Positions 52,533 to 61,891 of a stretch of 64,000 bases of DNA are shown here, in pieces. Position numbers and translations under genes: made by a program. The stretch is from Myxococcus guangdongensis. GTDB lineage: Bacteria; Myxococcota; Myxococcia; Myxococcales; Myxococcaceae. Every line of letters begins with the position of its first letter. The first letter of the stretch is position 1. The notes under the pieces were generated by a model. It saw only the letters and a list, made by a program, of their open reading frames with translations, had not been told where the DNA came from and did no database searches. The stretch spans positions 1-64,000 of the forward strand of contig NZ_JAJVKW010000010.1 in NCBI RefSeq assembly GCF_024198255.1. The letters run 5' to 3'.

Positions 52533-53825
52533 TCAAGGCGTGGCGTCCCACTCCACCTTGAGGTGTCGCATCTGGCGCAGGACGATGCTCTGCCACGTGC
52601 CGTAGTCCTGGTTGGGGACCAGGCGCGGGGCGGGCACGGCCTCCACCAGGAGGCGGGTGGTGATCTGCGTCTGGAGGCGGGCCAGGGGCGCGCCCAGGCA
52701 GAAGTGGATGCCGCGGCCGTAGGTGAGGTGCTGGGGCGGCTTCTCGCGGTCCACGTCCAGCTTGTTCGCGTGCGGGCAGAGCGACTCGTCGCGGCTGCCG
52801 GCGCCGTACAGCAGGAGCAGCCGCGAGCCCGCGGGCAGGGGGATGCCGCCCACCTCCACGTCCTCCAGGGCGGTGCGAATCATGGCGTGCTGGACGGAGT
52901 CGAAGCGGCTGCCCTCCTCGATGAACTTGGGGATGAGCTCCGGGTCCTCCCGCAGACGTCCCCACAGGCCGTGCTCGAGCGCCAGCTTCCACGTGTTGGA
53001 CATCAGCGCCGTGGTGGACTCGTGGCCGGCGGACAGGAAGGACGCGCCGATGGCCATCACCAGCTCGTGCACGCTCAGCGCCTCGCCGTCCGCCTCCACC
53101 TCCACCAGGTAGCTGGTGAGGTCCTCACGGGGCGCCTTGCGCCGCTCCTCGATGAGGTTGACGCAGTAGCGCTGGAACTCCAGCACCCCGCGCGCCATCT
53201 CCGGCTGCTTCTCCGCGGGCACGTGCTCGAAGGTGAGCGACTGCCAGTCCGCGCTCCACTTTTTTATCTTCCACACGTCCTCCTGGGGCACCCCCATGAC
53301 GCCGAGGATGACGTGGGCCGGCAGCGGATAGGCCAGCTGCTCCACCAGGTCCGCGTGCCCGTCCTTGGCGAAGCGGCCAATCAGCTCGCGCGCCATCTTC
53401 TCGATGAAGGGCTCCATCCCGGCGATGCGCTGCGAGGTGAAGCCCCGGTTCATCAGGCGCCTCAGGCGCGTGTGGTCCGGCGGGTCCATGCCCAAGAGCA
53501 CGTGGGCGATGGGAAAGCCCTGGGAGAGGATGGCCTTGGCCTCCTCGGTGAGCTGGGTGCCGCTCACCAGCATGTCCCGGTTGGAGAAGCGCGTCGTCTC
53601 CTTGAGGACCTGGAGGATGTCGTCGTGGCGGCTGACCAACCACATGCCGAGCATGGGGTTGAAGCTGACGGGCTCCTCCTTGCGCAGCCGCTCGAAGAAC
53701 GGGTGGGGGTTGTCCACGTGCGGCCCCGCGAAGGGGTTGTACTGGGCGCCCAGGTGGGGGCAGCGCCCTGTCGGGGCGTGGGCCGGGACTCCGGTCTCTT
53801 CCTGCTTCTGAACCGTCACAGGCAT
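52533..53825 (-). CDS. Cytochrome P450
   Basis: A 430-residue soluble bacterial P450. The heme-binding loop is YGRGIHFCLGAPLARL (Cys376), the I-helix AGHESTTALM, and the K-helix ExxR lies in EEGSRFDSVQHA. LLGMDPPDHTRLRRLMNRGF is the typical C-helix segment. This is CYP107/CYP109-like bacterial class I, needing a ferredoxin and reductase encoded elsewhere. It would hydroxylate a lipid, terpenoid or polyketide; the substrate is unknown. The start is ATG 53825 (MPVTVQKQEE). The upstream 425 bases contain an AT-rich promoter-like tract (TATAAA on the minus strand near 54002-54007). Confidence 0.94.
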   Translation of the reverse strand: MPVTVQKQEETGVPAHAPTGRCPHLGAQYNPFAGPHVDNPHPFFERLRKEEPVSFNPMLGMWLVSRHDDILQVLKETTRFSNRDMLVSGTQLTEEAKAILSQGFPIAHVLLGMDPPDHTRLRRLMNRGFTSQRIAGMEPFIEKMARELIGRFAKDGHADLVEQLAYPLPAHVILGVMGVPQEDVWKIKKWSADWQSLTFEHVPAEKQPEMARGVLEFQRYCVNLIEERRKAPREDLTSYLVEVEADGEALSVHELVMAIGASFLSAGHESTTALMSNTWKLALEHGLWGRLREDPELIPKFIEEGSRFDSVQHAMIRTALEDVEVGGIPLPAGSRLLLLYGAGSRDESLCPHANKLDVDREKPPQHLTYGRGIHFCLGAPLARLQTQITTRLLVEAVPAPRLVPNQDYGTWQSIVLRQMRHLKVEWDATP

Positions 53826-54250
53826 GGCGTCACTCGCAGTTCGAGCGCGGGCCCCCCAGCTCACCGCTCGGACATGGGTTGATTGAGGCGTGGGGCACAG
53901 CCGGTCCGGAGCCAGGACGAGGGAATTACCGGGCGAGATGGAGGCTCTGGAGTGACCGCCTATACAACGTTTCCCGACTATTAAGCCAGTGGGGGAGGAT
54001 TTTTATAGTACAGCTGGTCCCTGCCAACAGCACGAAGGTGCAGTATTCCTGAAATATGCCGGATTCCGGACGACTGGGGGGCCCCGTTGGGCATGAAGTG
54101 GCTCGGATTCTGAGAAATGGGGAGGCGGAGCCGGGACGACCGGGGAGCGCGAGCGGGCTCGACCGCGGTGTCACGAGGGGCGGCTGCGGGGGCCCCGGGG
54201 AGGGGCCGCCACGAAAGGCAGACGGACGGCGGGTGCGGTGGGCGGGGTGC
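53826..54250 (-). promoter_or_regulatory. P450 upstream region
   Basis: 425 bases between the P450 and the STAS-like gene (both leftward), no gene seen. Between ~53960 and 54060 there is an AT-rich island with minus-strand TTGGCA (54022-54027) and TATAAA (54002-54007). Spacing is 14 bases, shorter than the ideal 17, so promoter assignment is tentative. Confidence 0.35.
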
Positions 54251-54661
54251 TCAGCCGCTCTTGCGGACGTTGGAGCGGCGCTGCTGCTCCACCCAGGCGC
54301 GGGCCTCGTCCATCGTCTTGACGAACTCCGTCTTGAACTCGGTCTTGCCGGTCAGGAACATGCCCAGGGAGATGACCTTGCCGAAGGTCTGCTGGACCAT
54401 GTCCGCGCCCACGTAGACGCAGCCCTTGAACCACTCGGGCTTGCTGTTGTCGGACAGGTAGCGGCGCGCCTCCGCCTGGAGCTGCGAGTTGCCGATGTCC
54501 GCAATCATGAAGTAGGGGCCGGCCTTGGCGACCGAGCTGTAGATTTCAACGGCCCGCTTCATGTCCTCCAGGTTCAGCAACCCGCTGAACACCGCCACCA
54601 GCACGTCCTGCTGCTCGTGGCGAATCTGGTGCGTCCCGAACTTCCATTCCTGTTGCTGCAT
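54251..54661 (-). CDS. STAS/SpoIIAA-like protein, copy 1
   Basis: A 136-residue soluble protein. The pattern (VLVAVFSGLLNLEDMKRAVE, PYFMIADIGNSQLQAEARRY, GCVYVGADMVQQTFGKVISL, FVKTMDEARAWVEQQR) fits the beta-alpha STAS or SpoIIAA-like fold that often mediates protein-protein regulation. It is a close paralogue of the gene at 54816-55235, sharing EWKF at the start, the SEWF/PEWFKGCVYVGAD block and TFGK..SL.M..TGK. The start at ATG 54661 is supported by GGGAG. The role is unknown. Confidence 0.75.
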   Translation of the reverse strand: MQQQEWKFGTHQIRHEQQDVLVAVFSGLLNLEDMKRAVEIYSSVAKAGPYFMIADIGNSQLQAEARRYLSDNSKPEWFKGCVYVGADMVQQTFGKVISLGMFLTGKTEFKTEFVKTMDEARAWVEQQRRSNVRKSG

Positions 54662-54815
54662 GGGCACTCCCTATGGGCTGGCCACACAAGCATACCGCCC
54701 GTGGCCAACGGGAGCGAGAATCCAGTCTTCCCCTTCAAACCACGACTTTCGGACGACCCTGGGTCTGGAATGGAACAGCGGGGGTGTCGAGCGGCACACA
54801 CCCGAGGCCCTCGTC

Positions 54816-55235
54816 TCAGCCCGCCTTGCGCTGCTGTCGGGCGCGGTGCTGATCGACCCAGGTGCGCGCGTCCGCCAGGGTGTCGACGAAGGTGGTGTCG
54901 AAGCTCGTCTTGCCCGTGTAGAGCATGGCGAGCGAGATGGCCTTGCCGAAGGTCTTCTGGACGATGTCCGCGCCCACGTAGACGCAGCCCTTGAACCACT
55001 CGCTCTTGTTGTTCTCGGAGAGGTAGCGGCGGCCGGCGGCCTCGATTTGGGAGCGGCCGATTTCCGCGACGATGTAGTAGGGGCCGAGAATCGTGAAGAG
55101 CTCCGCGTAGACCTCGGAGGTGCGCTTCACGTCATCGAGGGTGATGGGGCCTTCGAAGACCGCCACCGCCATGTCAGCCGATTCGATGCGAACGCGGTGC
55201 GCGCTGAACTTCCACTCCCGAGGCTTCTCCGCCAT
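54816..55235 (-). CDS. STAS/SpoIIAA-like protein, copy 2
   Basis: A 139-residue paralogue of the gene at 54251-54661 and upstream of it in the same direction, 154 bases apart. It keeps the same blocks: AVAVFEGPITLDDVKRTSEV, PYYIVAEIGRSQIEAAGRRY, WFKGCVYVGADIVQKTFGKA, TLADARTWVDQH. Tandem duplication followed by divergence is the simplest explanation; roughly half of the residues are identical by eye. The ATG at 55235 (MAEKPREWKF) was preferred to a GTG four codons earlier. Divergent from the ABC importer operon. Confidence 0.75.
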   Translation of the reverse strand: MAEKPREWKFSAHRVRIESADMAVAVFEGPITLDDVKRTSEVYAELFTILGPYYIVAEIGRSQIEAAGRRYLSENNKSEWFKGCVYVGADIVQKTFGKAISLAMLYTGKTSFDTTFVDTLADARTWVDQHRARQQRKAG

Positions 55236-55451
55236 GTGTTCCCCCACCCAGAGGTCCTGTCTGTCCGAAGAATAACGCCCGCTCCCGGGCGGAAGGCAAA
55301 CAGACGTCCCGAGTTGTGTGCCCGAAGTTCCAGGGAGACGTTTTTCTCCACATGCACACGAATTACATGGTGCCGGGATGTTCGGGTGAGAACGGGGGCG
55401 GTGCGGGTGTGTTGACGGTGGGGGAGTGGGAGGGGCTCATGCCGGGTTCCC

Positions 55452-56720
55452 ATGGTTCGCCCGCTCTTCTTCTCGCTCGTGCTGGGGCTTGTCTTCGTGT
55501 CGCTGGGGTGTCGGCGCGGGGAGGGTGAGCGCGAGCGGGGGGCGCGGCTGGTGTTGAAGTATCAGCCGCTCTGGGGGCCGCCGGAGCCGTTCCGGGCGCT
55601 GTTGGCGGACTTCGAGGAGGCGCACCCCGGGGTGACGTTGGTGACGGAGGCGTTGCCGAACTCGTCGGACCTGGCGCACCAGTTCTTCCTCACGTCGTTG
55701 GAGGGAGGGGCGGCGGACTTCGACGTGCTGGTGGCGGACGTGGTGTGGGTGCCGGAGTTCGCGCGCGCGGGGTGGATTGCGGACCTGTCGGAGGCATTTC
55801 CTCCCGAGCGGCTGCGCGAGGAGTTCCTGCCGGGGCCGGTGGAGGCGGTGGTGGTGGACGGCAGGACGTACGCGGTGCCGTGGTACCTGGACGTGGGGGT
55901 GCTGTACTACCGGACGGATTTGGTGCCTCGGGCGCCGCGCACGTACGCGGAGCTGGAGCGGTTCGCGTTGGAGGCGAAGGCGAAGGTGCCGGGGATGCAG
56001 GGCTTCGTGTGGCAGGGGCGGCAGTACGAGGGCCTGAGCTGCAACGTGTACGAGGCGCTGTGGGGGCACGGTGGGCAGGCGTTGGGGGAGGACGGGCGCG
56101 TGTTGTTGGACACGGAGGCGGGGCGCGAGGCGCTCGGGTATCTGCGCGGGTTGCTGACGCGCGGGGTGTCTCCGGAGACGGTGATGGGGTTCGGCGAGGA
56201 GGAGGCGCGGCGCGTGTTCCAGGAGGGGCGCGCGGTGTTCATGCGCAACTGGCCGTATGCGTGGAGCGAGGCGCAGAAGGAGGACTCGCCCATTCGCGGG
56301 AAGGTGGGCATGGCGCCCCTGCCCACGGTGAGTGGGGAGCCTGGGTTTGGAACGCTGGGCGGGTATCAGCTCGCGGTGAACGCGAGCGTGTCACCGGAGC
56401 GAAAGAAGCTCGCGGAGAAGCTCATCGCGCACCTGACGTCGCCGGAGGCGAACCTGGTGCTGGCGGTGCACTACGCGCGCAACCCGCCGAGAGCGGCGGT
56501 GTATGACGATGCGAGGCTGAAACAGGGCTCACCATTCATCGCGAGCCTGCGCGAGATGGTGGAGCGCGCGCGGCCCCGGCCGGTGACGCCGTACTACAAC
56601 CTGATTTCGGATGTGTTGCAGAGCGAGTTCTCCGCGGCGGTGGCGGGGATTCGCACGCCCGAGGAGGCCTTGGGGCGCGCGCAGAAGCAGGTGGACCACC
56701 TGATGGGGGAGGGGCGATGA
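55452..56720 (+). CDS. Sugar ABC transporter substrate-binding lipoprotein (trehalose/maltose type)
   Basis: A 422-residue extracellular solute-binding protein of family 1. The signal MVRPLFFSLVLGLVFVSLGC ends in a lipobox (SLGC). YQPLWGPPEPFRALLADFEE and DFDVLVADVVWVPEFARAGW begin the first lobe, and YAVPWYLDVGVLYYRTDLV with MQGFVWQGRQYEGLSCNVYE are characteristic of trehalose/maltose-binding proteins such as LpqY/ThuE. It captures a disaccharide or related sugar and delivers it to the two permeases encoded next, which overlap by four bases. It is the first gene of the operon, with a 216-base divergent promoter region upstream. Confidence 0.92.
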   Translation: MVRPLFFSLVLGLVFVSLGCRRGEGERERGARLVLKYQPLWGPPEPFRALLADFEEAHPGVTLVTEALPNSSDLAHQFFLTSLEGGAADFDVLVADVVWVPEFARAGWIADLSEAFPPERLREEFLPGPVEAVVVDGRTYAVPWYLDVGVLYYRTDLVPRAPRTYAELERFALEAKAKVPGMQGFVWQGRQYEGLSCNVYEALWGHGGQALGEDGRVLLDTEAGREALGYLRGLLTRGVSPETVMGFGEEEARRVFQEGRAVFMRNWPYAWSEAQKEDSPIRGKVGMAPLPTVSGEPGFGTLGGYQLAVNASVSPERKKLAEKLIAHLTSPEANLVLAVHYARNPPRAAVYDDARLKQGSPFIASLREMVERARPRPVTPYYNLISDVLQSEFSAAVAGIRTPEEALGRAQKQVDHLMGEGR

Positions 56721-57601
56721 GCGGGCCGGTGCGTGGCTCCCTGGAGCGGGAGCGGAGGCAGGCGTACTGGCTGGTGGCGCCGGCGGTGGTGGTGCTGGCG
56801 GGCGTGGCGCTGTACCCGATTCTCGCGGCGGTGTGGCTGAGCCTGCACCGCTTCATCCTGGTGTTCGGCGAGCGGAGGTTCGTGGGGTTGGGGAACTACG
56901 CGTACCTGCTGGGGGACGCGCGGTTCTGGGCCGCGTTGGGGAACACGGCGTACTTCACGGCGGTGGCGGTGACGGTGGAGCTGCTGCTCGCGGTGCCGCT
57001 GGCGCTGTTGCTCCAGAAGTCGTTCCCGGGGCGGGGCTTGTTGCGAGCCTCGGTGCTGGTGCCGTGGGCGATTCCCACCGTGGTGAGCGCGAGGCTGTGG
57101 GCGTGGATGTTCAATCCGGACTACGGGCTCATCAACCGCTTGCTGCTCGGGCGGGACATCAACTGGCTGGGGGCGCCGGGGTACGCGCTGCACGCGGCGA
57201 TACTGGTGGACGTGTGGAAGACGACGCCCTTCGTGGCGCTGTTGGTGTTGGCCGGGCTGCAAGGGATTCCGGAGGACTTGTACAAGGCGGCGCGGGTGGA
57301 TGGGGCGTCACCGTGGCGAATCTTCCGGTCGATAACGCTGCCGCTGCTCAAGCCGGCGCTGCTGTTGGCGGTGTTGTTCCGCTCGTTGGATGCGTTCCGG
57401 GTGTTCGACGCCATCTATGTGCTGACGGAGGGGGGGCCGGCGAACACGACGGAGACGTTGAGCATCTACGCGTACAAGACGCTGATGCGCTCGGGGGACT
57501 TCGGGTACGGGAGCACGTTGTCGGTGGCGACGTTCCTGTGCGTGGTGGTGCTGGCGGCGGTGTGGCTGCGGCTGTTGGGGCGTGAGGAGCGGGCGCGATG
57601 A
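56717..57601 (+). CDS. Sugar ABC transporter permease (MalF/UgpA type)
   Basis: A 294-residue inner-membrane permease with six hydrophobic helices. The cytoplasmic EAA loop is DLYKAARVDGASPWRIFRSI-TLPLLKP, the contact site for the ATPase. Translation start overlaps the upstream stop by four bases (ATGA). With the second permease it forms the transmembrane channel of the importer. ERRQAYWLVAPAVVVLAGVA and GNYAYLLGDARFWAALGNTA are typical of MalF-family permeases. Confidence 0.93.
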   Translation: MSGPVRGSLERERRQAYWLVAPAVVVLAGVALYPILAAVWLSLHRFILVFGERRFVGLGNYAYLLGDARFWAALGNTAYFTAVAVTVELLLAVPLALLLQKSFPGRGLLRASVLVPWAIPTVVSARLWAWMFNPDYGLINRLLLGRDINWLGAPGYALHAAILVDVWKTTPFVALLVLAGLQGIPEDLYKAARVDGASPWRIFRSITLPLLKPALLLAVLFRSLDAFRVFDAIYVLTEGGPANTTETLSIYAYKTLMRSGDFGYGSTLSVATFLCVVVLAAVWLRLLGREERAR

Positions 57602-58410
57602 GACAGCGCGTGGGGTTGGGGACGGCGCTCGCGGTGGTGGCGTTCCTGACGTTCTTCCTGGGGCCGTTCTTCTGGCAGGTGCTGACGAGCCTGTGGCCGG
57701 ACGGAGAGCTGACCCGGCCGTGGCCGTCGCACCTGACGTGGGACAGCTACGCGAGCGTGCTGTGGGGGCGGCCGTTCCTGCGGGTGGTGGTGAACTCGCT
57801 GGTGGTGGCCGCGCTGACGACGGGGTTCTGCCTGGTGGTGGGCTCGGCGGCGGCGTTCGCGTTGGCGAAGCTGGAGTTCCGAGGGAAGGGGTTGTTGTTG
57901 AGCGCGGCGTTGGCGGTGAGCATGTTCCCGCCGATCGCGACGGTGAGCCCGCTGTATCTCATCCTGCGCGCGGTGGGGCTGAGGGACAGTCTGGTGGGAC
58001 TGGCGTTGCCCTATGCGACGTTCGCGATGCCGTTGACCCTGTGGGTGCTGACGTCGTTCTTCAAGCAGTTGCCGGATGAGTTGTATCGGGCGGCGAGGGT
58101 GGACGGGTGCACGCCGTTCCAGGCGTTCCGGAGGGTGCTGTTGCCCTTGGCGGCGCCGGGGCTCGCGACGACGGCGATATTGGTGTTCATCTTCGCGTGG
58201 AACGAGTTCCTGTTCGCGCTGACGTTCCTGACGACGCCGGAGAAGCGCACGGTGCCCGTGGCCATCAGCCTGTTCGCCAGCGAGTACCGTGAGCCGTGGG
58301 GAGAGATTGCCGCGGCCTCCGTGGTTGCGACGCTGCCCCTGGTGGTTCTGACGGTGCTGTTCCAGCGGAGGATTGTGTCTGGGCTCACCGCAGGGGCGGT
58401 GAAGGAGTAG
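57598..58410 (+). CDS. Sugar ABC transporter permease (MalG/UgpE type)
   Basis: A 270-residue permease with six hydrophobic helices and the EAA loop ELYRAARVDGCTPFQAFRRV-LLPLAAP. The N-terminal QRVGLGTALAVVAFLTFFLG and the C-terminal motifs (FAWNEFLFALTFLTTPEKRT; GLTAGAVKE) are those of MalG-family permeases. It overlaps the first permease by four bases. No MalK/MsmK-type ATPase gene follows in the window, so a multitask ATPase elsewhere is presumably used. A GC hairpin lies just downstream. Confidence 0.93.
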   Translation: MRQRVGLGTALAVVAFLTFFLGPFFWQVLTSLWPDGELTRPWPSHLTWDSYASVLWGRPFLRVVVNSLVVAALTTGFCLVVGSAAAFALAKLEFRGKGLLLSAALAVSMFPPIATVSPLYLILRAVGLRDSLVGLALPYATFAMPLTLWVLTSFFKQLPDELYRAARVDGCTPFQAFRRVLLPLAAPGLATTAILVFIFAWNEFLFALTFLTTPEKRTVPVAISLFASEYREPWGEIAAASVVATLPLVVLTVLFQRRIVSGLTAGAVKE

Positions 58411-58417
58411 GGAGGAC

Positions 58418-58438
58418 GGGGTGGGAGAGACCCGCCCC
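58418..58438 (+). terminator. Hairpin after the ABC importer operon
   Basis: GGGG-T-GGG pairs with CCC-G-CCCC (58418-58438, 5-base loop, one T-G wobble) eight bases past the stop. The T-run is weak (GATTTCTC further on), so terminator function is likely but not certain. The kinase gene begins ~50 bases later. Confidence 0.45.
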
Positions 58439-58490
58439 CGTGTGGGGATTTCTCGCGTGGGGCCTGGCGGAGTAAATCCTTTCGCATCCC

Positions 58491-61400
58491 ATGCTCAGTG
58501 CTCCGTCGTCCCAGGTTGGCCCGTTCCGGTTGCTGAGGCGGTGTGGCTCCGGAGGCATGGGCGAGGTGTTCGAGGCCGTCAACGAAAACACCGGGCAAAT
58601 GGTGGCGTTGAAGCTGCTGTCCAAGGAGGCGTCGCGGGAGCCGCAGGTCGTCGCGCGCTTCCTCCAGGAGGGGCGCGCGCTGGTAAAGCTCAACCTCCCG
58701 GATGTGGTGCGAGCCTTTCATTGCGAGAAGCAGGCGGACCAGGTGTTCCTGGTCATGGAGTTGCTCGAGGGCCAGAACCTGCGGAAGTGGATGGACGGGC
58801 ACTCGGGACGCGTGCCGCGTGAGACCGCCTTGGCCCTGTGCGCCCATGTCGCGCGAGTGATGGCGGAGATCCACGCGAAGGGCATCGTCCACCGGGACCT
58901 GAAGCCGGAGAACGTGTTCCTCTGCACCGACGCGAGCGCGGCCCTGGGCTATCGGGTCAAGCTGCTGGACTTCGGTATCGCCAAGCTGCCTCCGTACCGT
59001 GATGACGGAGTCGCCGCGACCCTGGTCCATACGCATGAGAACGTGCTCATCGGGACCTATCACTACACGGCACCGGAGCAGCTCAGGAGCGCCTCATCGG
59101 CGAAGGTCTCCGCGGACGTCTACTCCCTGGGGGTGATGCTGTTCGAACTGCTGGCGGGGCAGAAGCCCTTCGAGTCGAAGGAGATGGTTGAGGTCATCTC
59201 CGCGCACGTGAACACGCCGCCGCCCGCCCTGGGGCAGCTCGTGCCGACGATTCCGGGAGCGCTTGCCACCTTCGTGGCGTCGATGCTCGCGAAGTCGCCC
59301 GAGGAGCGCCCGACGATGGCGCGGTGTCGGGACATGCTGCTTCGTCCCTGGGCGCAGGAGCAGGACGTCTGTCCCGTGCCGGGGTTGGCGGCCTTCAATG
59401 AGGCGCAGGCGGAGCTGTTCTTCGGGCGCGGTGCAGAGACGCGCAGGGTCCTCGAGTACCTGGACGAAGCACGCTCGGGAGGGCGGCGCTGGGTCTCGCT
59501 GGAGGGGCCGAGTGGCGTGGGCAAGTCCTCGCTGCTCCATGCGGGCGTGCTGCCGAGGCTTCGTGAGCCATCTCCGCCAGGGCTGCCGCGCTGGGTGGTC
59601 GTCGTGGCGAGGCCGTCGTATGAGCCGGTGCGGAGCCTCGCGAAGGCGCTCGTGACGGCCTTCCCAGCGCAGGAGGTCGACGCGGTGGAGCGAGGGCTGC
59701 GACGCGGGCCCGAGGGCCTGCGAGCCTTCGTCCAGACGAACGTCCCTGAAGACAGCCTGATGCTGCTGGTCGTGGAACCCTTGGAGGAACTCTTCACCTC
59801 GGGGAGTGCCGAGCAGTCAGTGCTGGATGGGCTGCTGGTCACGGCCTTGTCCCAGGAAGGGCGGCTGCGGCTGCTGACGTGCTTGCGCAGCGACTTCCTG
59901 CACCGGCTGGAGCAGTTGCCGAGGCTTCCCCACCAGCTTCAAGAAGCGATGCGCTTCCCGCTCTTGCCGATGGACGAAGCGGCCCTGAAGGAGGTCGTCG
60001 ATGGGATGGCGCGTCAGGCGGGGATGCAGCTCAGTGAAGGATTGGCGGAGCGGATGGTGCGCGACGCGAAGGGAGAGGGCGGCGGGCTGCCGTTGCTCGG
60101 GCATGCGCTGCGCTCACTGTGGACCTTGAGCGGTGGTGCGCCCCTGACGCACGAGCACTACGACCGGATGGGAGGCGTGGGCGGCGCGCTGTCCCAGCAG
60201 GCGGAGCAGTTGCTGGCGAGCCTGGGCGAGCAGGGTCGGGAACGTGCGAAGTGGATCCTGCTGTCCCTGGTCCAGGTGGGACGTGGCGTGCAGGACACGC
60301 GGCGGCCTCGCCCCAGAAGCGAGGTGTTGGTGGAGGCTGGCGGGGATGCTCGCACCGAAGAGGTGCTGCTTCGCCTCAGTGGGCTGTCCGGAGTGGCGGG
60401 TGGCGAGCCCGGACCTCGGCTGGTGCTCCTGTCCGGAGGCCCCGAGGTCGAGTCACAGCGCGTGGACCTGGTGCACGAGACGCTGTTGCAGCGGGTCCGC
60501 CCGCTCGTCGCGTGGCTGGAGGAGGAGCGGAAGGACCTGGAGGTGAGCGCGGACGTCGAGGTCGCCGCGCGGAGCTGGGAAGAAGCGAAGTGGCCGAATG
60601 AAGGGCTTCCGCAGGGGACGATGCTTGCGCATTACCAGAAGGGCGTGAGCACCTCCGGGCGGGGTGTGCGCCGGCTGAGTCCTCGCGCGAACGCGTTCCT
60701 GCGGGCCGCGACCTGGCTGGAGTGGCGTGGGGTGTGGACCCGCCGCGCAGGGGTGGCCACGGCTTTGTTGGCCGTGGTCGTGATGCTCGGAGTAACGGTG
60801 CAGGCGTGGGAGCAGCGGGAGCGCGCCGACCAGAACCTCCATCGCATCATGAACTCCGCGGAAGGCATCGTCTCCGATGCGGACTGGGAGCTGAGCTGGA
60901 TTGCGAACACGCTCGAGGTCCGGCGGGCGTTGTTGCGCGGCTTGTCAGCCTCGCTGGAGGGCTTCTCCGCGGAGGAGCAGGAGCGGCGAGAGGTCCTCTG
61001 GCAGCGCATCAGTCTGGCCCACCGGATGGCCGACCTGAGCTTCCTCAATGACACGCTCCATGTCGCGGGCGAGCACCTCCGCCACGCCAGGAGCCTCCTG
61101 ACCCAAGGTGAGGCGCTTGGTTTTGGAGACGAGGGTTACCGCATGCAGTGGGCCTTCAATCACTCGAAGCAGGGCAAGGTCGACCTGGCGGCAGGGCGAC
61201 TGTCCGAAGCGCGAGCCCTCTTCCTTCAATCCGTCGAGTATTTCGAAGCTCAGCGCGCTGCTGAGCCTCGCTCGGTCTCTGGAGACCGGGACTCCGCGGT
61301 GGGCCTCAGCGAGCTGGCGGACCTGGAGCTTGCCGAGGGACGCGCGGGCGAGGCCCTGCGTTGGCTCGAACGCGCCGTTCCGCTGTTCTCCACGCAGGAC

Positions 61401-61877
61401 CCGGATTACGGCGCGGCCCTGTACGCGCAGGGCCTGGCGTATCAGGCGGAGGTGATGCGACGGGCGGGGCGCCTCGCGGACGCACGACCTCGATTGGACG
61501 AGGCGATGAGACTCATGACCGAGGAGGTGAACGCCCACGGTGGAGACCAGCACCGCAAGTGGATGCTGGGATGGGTTCGACTCTGGAGCGCGAGGTTGGC
61601 GGTGGCGGAGGGGCGCGGGGTGGATGCAGGGGTGGGTTATGCGGCTGCGGTGACTTCAGGGCGCGAACTGGTCAGGGGCGAGCCCACGAGCAAGCGATTT
61701 GCCCTGGCGCTCCTGGAGGCCCTGCGCGGGGCCGAGGCGTTGGCGCTTCGGCGAGAAGACGCTGACCAGGCGAAGGCATTGCGAAATGAGGGATGTGCGC
61801 TGGTTCATGAGTTCGTCGCGCGCGACCCGGAGGACGTGCGCTTCAAGGCCCTGGCGTGCGAGAGTTTCAAACCGTGA
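58491..61877 (+). CDS. Ser/Thr protein kinase with STAND-type NTPase, transmembrane helix and TPR-like C-terminus
   Basis: An 1128-residue Hanks-type kinase, complete by motif: G-loop GSGGMGEVF (~19-27), Lys41 (VALKLL), catalytic HRDLKPEN (Asp136, Asn141), DFG at 160-162 and TAPEQL. From ~300 a STAND (nSTAND1-like) NTPase domain follows, with LAAFNEAQAELFFGRGAETR and Walker A GPSGVGKSS (Lys345). A single transmembrane helix lies at ~752-772 (GVATALLAVVVMLGVTVQAW), then a helical TPR-like region (~880-1125, SEARALFLQSVEYFEAQRAA) that would be periplasmic. It likely senses an envelope signal and phosphorylates cytosolic targets. It is the first gene of an operon with the sigma factor gene ~15 bases downstream. 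Confidence 0.92.
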   Translation: MLSAPSSQVGPFRLLRRCGSGGMGEVFEAVNENTGQMVALKLLSKEASREPQVVARFLQEGRALVKLNLPDVVRAFHCEKQADQVFLVMELLEGQNLRKWMDGHSGRVPRETALALCAHVARVMAEIHAKGIVHRDLKPENVFLCTDASAALGYRVKLLDFGIAKLPPYRDDGVAATLVHTHENVLIGTYHYTAPEQLRSASSAKVSADVYSLGVMLFELLAGQKPFESKEMVEVISAHVNTPPPALGQLVPTIPGALATFVASMLAKSPEERPTMARCRDMLLRPWAQEQDVCPVPGLAAFNEAQAELFFGRGAETRRVLEYLDEARSGGRRWVSLEGPSGVGKSSLLHAGVLPRLREPSPPGLPRWVVVVARPSYEPVRSLAKALVTAFPAQEVDAVERGLRRGPEGLRAFVQTNVPEDSLMLLVVEPLEELFTSGSAEQSVLDGLLVTALSQEGRLRLLTCLRSDFLHRLEQLPRLPHQLQEAMRFPLLPMDEAALKEVVDGMARQAGMQLSEGLAERMVRDAKGEGGGLPLLGHALRSLWTLSGGAPLTHEHYDRMGGVGGALSQQAEQLLASLGEQGRERAKWILLSLVQVGRGVQDTRRPRPRSEVLVEAGGDARTEEVLLRLSGLSGVAGGEPGPRLVLLSGGPEVESQRVDLVHETLLQRVRPLVAWLEEERKDLEVSADVEVAARSWEEAKWPNEGLPQGTMLAHYQKGVSTSGRGVRRLSPRANAFLRAATWLEWRGVWTRRAGVATALLAVVVMLGVTVQAWEQRERADQNLHRIMNSAEGIVSDADWELSWIANTLEVRRALLRGLSASLEGFSAEEQERREVLWQRISLAHRMADLSFLNDTLHVAGEHLRHARSLLTQGEALGFGDEGYRMQWAFNHSKQGKVDLAAGRLSEARALFLQSVEYFEAQRAAEPRSVSGDRDSAVGLSELADLELAEGRAGEALRWLERAVPLFSTQDPDYGAALYAQGLAYQAEVMRRAGRLADARPRLDEAMRLMTEEVNAHGGDQHRKWMLGWVRLWSARLAVAEGRGVDAGVGYAAAVTSGRELVRGEPTSKRFALALLEALRGAEALALRREDADQAKALRNEGCALVHEFVARDPEDVRFKALACESFKP

Positions 61878-61891
61878 CGTGGGGGATGCGC

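Noticed and set aside
54002-54027. Sigma-54 (-24/-12) promoter near TTGGCAGGGACCAGC
   Set aside because: The GG and GC dinucleotides are one base out of the required spacing.
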